A DNA stretch of 17,385 nucleotides. Source: an uncultured Clostridium sp. (GTDB lineage: Bacteria; Bacillota; Clostridia; Lachnospirales; Lachnospiraceae). The translations under genes were made by a program, and so were the position numbers. The stretch covers positions 1 through 17,385 of the forward strand of contig CALHQJ010000095.1 of NCBI GenBank assembly GCA_938036545.1, read 5' to 3'. Positions 14,869 to 17,385 of this stretch are shown piece after piece (within the stretch, counting starts at the first letter, position 1; every line of letters begins with the position of its first letter). The notes under the pieces are model-generated. The model had not been told where the DNA came from and did not search any database. It saw only the letters and a list, made by a program, of their open reading frames with translations.

Positions 14869-15714
14869 TTAAGCGTTTTCGTCTCCTTCTGCTTTGGGAT
14901 TCTGTTCAGAGTCATGTTCCGGATGATGGTGGTATTTGTGTTCTGGCTTTTCCGGCGATTCCAGTCTGCTGTAAGAACTTTCTCCTCGTCCTTCTTCTCC
15001 ATAACGGTCATATTTTCCATACTTACTGTATTTTCCGTATTTACTGTACTTTCCATATTTACTGTAGCGGCTGTCATTGGCAGTATCTACTTTATTTAAT
15101 ACCACACCCAAAATCCGGCACTGGGAACGCTTCAGCTGTTCCACTACTTTTTGTTCAATCTTCCAGCTGACCGCTCCGCTTTCAATTACCAGTACAGATC
15201 CATCGCAATGACGGGCCACAATTGCACCGTCAATCAGTCCTCCCATAGGAGGCGTATCAATGATAATATAATCATATTCGTTTCTTAACTTTTCAACAGT
15301 CTCCCCAAACAAATCTTCTTCCAGCAGTTCTGCTGGATTGGGAGAATAAGGACCTGCAAAAATGACGTCCAGTCCTTCTGTATCCGTAGCGTACAGCACT
15401 TCTTCCAGTTCTTTCTGACCGCTTAAATACTGAGACAGGCCATTTAATTTGTTTTTCAAATGATACCTGTGAGACAGCACAGATTTTCGAATGTCTGCAT
15501 CAATCAGCAGCGTCTTTTTTCCAATCTGAGCCATAGCCGATGCCATGGCAAAGGAAACATCACTTTTTCCTTCATCCGGCATAGAACTGGTAAACATAAT
15601 CACCTGGATTCCGCTTCCGCAGAACTGGATATTGGTTCGCAGGGTCTTTATCGCTTCTGCATATTCGTAGTCATCACTGACGCCGTATTTTACTTCTAAA
15701 AGTGTCCTATCCAT
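14869..15714 (-). CDS. cpsD: BY-kinase, CpsD-type tyrosine autokinase
   Basis: A 281-residue bacterial tyrosine kinase of the split Gram-positive kind, which needs the membrane protein CpsC as activator. EAIKTLRTNI (20-29) is the usual interaction helix. Walker A is SSMPDEGKS with K50; the more common form has GEGKS/T, so the Pro-Asp before EGK is a mild departure. Walker A' is LIDADIRKS (70-78, with D72 and D74) and Walker B IIIDTPPMG (150-158, with D153). The tail has tyrosines at 217, 220, 223, 226, 229, 232, 235 and 238, exactly every third residue, plus Y248 and Y261; these are the likely autophosphorylation sites removed by CpsB. After that comes a His-, Glu- and Pro-rich end. The start codon overlaps the CpsC stop by one base (TAATG). 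Confidence 0.94.
   Translation of the reverse strand: MDRTLLEVKYGVSDDYEYAEAIKTLRTNIQFCGSGIQVIMFTSSMPDEGKSDVSFAMASAMAQIGKKTLLIDADIRKSVLSHRYHLKNKLNGLSQYLSGQKELEEVLYATDTEGLDVIFAGPYSPNPAELLEEDLFGETVEKLRNEYDYIIIDTPPMGGLIDGAIVARHCDGSVLVIESGAVSWKIEQKVVEQLKRSQCRILGVVLNKVDTANDSRYSKYGKYSKYGKYSKYGKYDRYGEEGRGESSYSRLESPEKPEHKYHHHPEHDSEQNPKAEGDENA
15011..15064. repeat. Three tandem 18-bp units coding the tyrosine tail of CpsD
   Basis: Units at 15011-15028, 15029-15046 and 15047-15064 differ by only a few bases (for example TATTTTCCATACTTACTG against TATTTTCCGTATTTACTG on the plus strand). In the reading frame each unit codes a six-residue Tyr-Ser-Lys-Tyr-Gly-Lys block. Such near-identical units can gain or lose copies by slippage without breaking the frame. 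Confidence 0.85.
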
Positions 15715-16562
15715 TACTTGCTGTTTCCTTTCTTTCTGGATCTGCCGTTAGTTCTCTCAGACATCTGCATTTCCCGTTCCACCTGTTTTCTGGCTTCTTT
15801 TTGACGTTTTTTCTTTGCCTTCTCTGACTTGCCGCTCACTTCTTCTCCGTCTCTTACCGGGATTTCAGCCAGCACTGTTAATCCAAGGTATTTTTCTACG
15901 TCTTCTTCTGTCTGAATGGTATCATTTAAAATTATCTGAAGAGTGATCAGGCCACAGGTCAGTATCATGCCAAGCATCGCTCCAAGCATGGCGTTTTTGG
16001 CGTTGCTTGGACTGGACTTCTGAGTCGGAAGCTGACCGTCTTCAATCATCTTAGGCGATATCATTTCCATAATATCACCAATATACTCAGAGGAGACGTT
16101 TGCCACGCTGTCTACAATTTTTTTTGCCATCTGGGGATCCGGATCCGTTACCGTAACCGATAAAATACGGGTATCCTGGGGATTTCCAATAGAAATTTTC
16201 TGTTTCAGCTGCTCATAGGTTAAATCCAGCCCCAATTCCTCAATCACGCCTTCCAACACTGGACGGCTGGTAGTAATAACCTTGTAATCCTGAGTCAGCT
16301 GGCTGCCAATCTGTAAATCTGCCAGAGAAGTCAAAGTCGTCTCTTTGGAAAGGACGTACATCATGGCCGTAGAAGTAAATTGGGGAGTCAGAGCCAGTTT
16401 GCTAAATGCAAATCCAATGCTTCCTCCTAAAAACGTAACCAATAGAATCAGCCAAATTCTCCTCTTCCATGCCCGAAAAAGTTCCAGCAAATCAATTTCC
16501 ATTGCATCATCTTGTCTGTTCATTAATTCATTTTCTCTATCCATTCTATCCTTTTCCTTCAT
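15714..16562 (-). CDS. cpsC: Wzz/CpsC-type chain-length determinant and kinase activator
   Basis: A 282-residue polysaccharide co-polymerase. DLLELFRAWKRR (24-35) leads into the first membrane helix (about 36-54). An extracellular domain of about 130 residues follows, with a Pro-containing stretch before the second helix (about 189-212). The cytoplasmic end (213-282) is unusually basic (KAKKKRQKEARKQ and similar). It controls polymer length and activates CpsD; together they equal one Gram-negative Wzc. The listed start overlaps the CpsB stop (ATGA) but has a weak ribosome site. The ATG seven codons in has AAAAGGA just upstream and could be the true start. M21, right before the conserved part, is a third option. 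The gene ends one base into the CpsD start codon. Confidence 0.92.
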   Translation of the reverse strand: MKEKDRMDRENELMNRQDDAMEIDLLELFRAWKRRIWLILLVTFLGGSIGFAFSKLALTPQFTSTAMMYVLSKETTLTSLADLQIGSQLTQDYKVITTSRPVLEGVIEELGLDLTYEQLKQKISIGNPQDTRILSVTVTDPDPQMAKKIVDSVANVSSEYIGDIMEMISPKMIEDGQLPTQKSSPSNAKNAMLGAMLGMILTCGLITLQIILNDTIQTEEDVEKYLGLTVLAEIPVRDGEEVSGKSEKAKKKRQKEARKQVEREMQMSERTNGRSRKKGNSK

Positions 16563-17284
16563 CTATTTTTTTCTTTGACAGCCCTGAGTATTTTCATGGC
16601 ATTTTTTCTGACCAGCTCTGCTGCATATCCTTCATCAATATGGCGCTCCAGCCAGGACAATGCGCCCTTTATTGCAGGAGCCCTGTAATCGGTCCGGTGC
16701 ATATCTGTTGATAAAAAATCAATGTATCTGTCTTTTATCTGCTTTCGACACCAGCGCACCTCTCTGTCATACCATCTGCCATCCAGACTTTCATAATTCA
16801 TCTGAAATAAAGCTCCCAATCTGTGAATTTCTTCCAGCAGTCCTTCTTTCCGAAGACATGCATAGCGCTCAACATGAGCCAGTATGGGAATGTAACCAGA
16901 CCCCGAAAGACTGCGGACAGCCCGCTTTAACTGAGTATACGAAATATTGACATCAAATTCTACTAATATATATTCTGTTCCGGCAAGGCTTAAGGCCTGA
17001 CCAGATAACAGTCTGTCTTCTAGTTCTTCATGGTAATATAATTCCTGTCCTAAAAAGAGAGTAAATTCCGGTATTTTTTTCTTGATTTCTCTCTCTGTTT
17101 CTTCTGCTATTATTCCATAGTCATTCTGTCTGCCTTGTCGGGAATAATGTGGAGTAGCAATTACAGTTTGAATCCCCTGTTCAGCGGCCATAACTGCCAG
17201 TTCCACGGCTTCTTCCATAGTTCTGGCCCCGTCATCTACCCCTGGGAGAATATGGGCGTGAATATCGATCCTATCGTTTTGCAT
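16559..17284 (-). CDS. cpsB: PHP-family protein-tyrosine phosphatase, CpsB type
   Basis: A 241-residue metal-dependent phosphatase of the PHP fold that removes phosphate from the tyrosine tail of CpsD, so it sets the phosphorylation cycle that tunes polymer export and length. The metal-binding residues are in place: H9 and H11 in IDIHAHILPGVDDGA, H46 in ATPHYS, E81 in LGQELYYHE, H137 with R140 in LAHVERY, and D194 and H196 in STDMHRTD. Length and layout match CpsB and YwqE. No signal peptide or membrane helix is present, so it is cytoplasmic. AAAGGA (17293-17298) lies 8 nt before the ATG. It is the first complete gene of the locus in this window, and its TGA overlaps the CpsC start. Confidence 0.95.
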   Translation of the reverse strand: MQNDRIDIHAHILPGVDDGARTMEEAVELAVMAAEQGIQTVIATPHYSRQGRQNDYGIIAEETEREIKKKIPEFTLFLGQELYYHEELEDRLLSGQALSLAGTEYILVEFDVNISYTQLKRAVRSLSGSGYIPILAHVERYACLRKEGLLEEIHRLGALFQMNYESLDGRWYDREVRWCRKQIKDRYIDFLSTDMHRTDYRAPAIKGALSWLERHIDEGYAAELVRKNAMKILRAVKEKNR

Positions 17285-17349
17285 CTTTATGTTCCTTTGC
17301 TCTTCTGTTTTTCATACTCTCAATTTCTTCCGCCATGTTCATATCCGGC

Positions 17350-17368
17350 TATCGGTGCATTGCCGATA
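17350..17368. repeat. Small hairpin upstream of the first capsule gene
   Basis: TATCGG (17350-17355) and CCGATA (17363-17368) pair perfectly around a 7-nt loop, about 65 nt before the CpsB start. Just upstream in the transcribed direction is TATACT (17377-17372), which resembles a -10 box; its -35 region would fall outside the window. It could be a structured 5' leader of the capsule transcript, a known kind of target for NusG-like antiterminators, but nothing here proves that. Confidence 0.35.
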
Positions 17369-17385
17369 ACAAGTATAATAAAATC

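Noticed and set aside
14853..15077. Minus-strand open frame of 74 codons with Thr/Met/Asn/Glu repeats
   Set aside because: It is the 18-bp tyrosine repeat of CpsD read in another frame; the repetition comes from the DNA units.
17271..17342. A 23-residue peptide gene overlapping the CpsB start
   Set aside because: No adequate ribosome site, and it is too short to judge; kept only as part of the leader observation.

Overview
The window is one large polysaccharide (capsule/exopolysaccharide) biosynthesis locus with every supported gene on the minus strand, so transcription runs from the right edge (about 17.3 kb) to the left edge. Gene order, Shine-Dalgarno sites of the AGGAG type, a Gram-positive CpsB/CpsC/CpsD phosphoregulatory set and an LCP-family ligase point to a Firmicute, most probably a clostridial gut-type bacterium such as a Lachnospiraceae member. 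The genus cannot be fixed from the sequence alone.

Right third (17.28 to 10.91 kb, moderate GC): PHP-type tyrosine phosphatase (CpsB), Wzz-like chain-length/kinase activator (CpsC), BY-kinase (CpsD) with a striking tyrosine-every-third-residue tail, an LCP ligase, an unrecognised small secreted protein, and a membrane-bound UDP-GlcNAc 4,6-dehydratase (PglF/CapD/EpsC type). The first four genes are tightly coupled (ATGA or TAATG overlaps, or a 2-nt gap). The secreted-protein gene is bounded by short spacers that carry GC-rich hairpins.

Middle (10.91 to 7.95 kb): a 350-bp non-coding spacer with a strong dyad, duplicated palindromes and a G-rich tract, followed by a PLP aminotransferase (PglE type), a monotopic phosphoglycosyl transferase (PglC type) and a PglD-type acetyltransferase. 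With the upstream dehydratase these make a complete set for UDP-N,N'-diacetylbacillosamine (or a close relative) and its loading onto undecaprenyl phosphate. The same logic is seen in Campylobacter Pgl and in Bacillus subtilis EpsC/N/L/M.

Left part (7.9 to 0 kb, markedly AT-rich): an ATP-grasp ligase and a HAD hydrolase that look like a sugar-decorating pair, a PglA-like GT4, an EpsF-like GT4, a Wzy-type polymerase, a GT8 glycosyltransferase, a further GT4, and the first 163 codons of a polysaccharide pyruvyl transferase cut by the window edge. No Wzx flippase lies inside the window and one is expected further left.

Inferred workflow: the dehydratase, aminotransferase and acetyltransferase make the priming sugar. 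The PglC-like enzyme loads it on the membrane lipid and the glycosyltransferases extend it. The ATP-grasp/HAD pair and the pyruvyl transferase add non-sugar groups. Wzy polymerises outside the membrane under CpsB/C/D length control, and the LCP protein attaches the polymer to the wall. The most interesting unexplained items are the secreted orphan protein, the ATP-grasp/HAD pair, the periodic tyrosine tail of CpsD and the structured 350-bp spacer. No rRNA, tRNA, CRISPR array or insertion sequence was seen.
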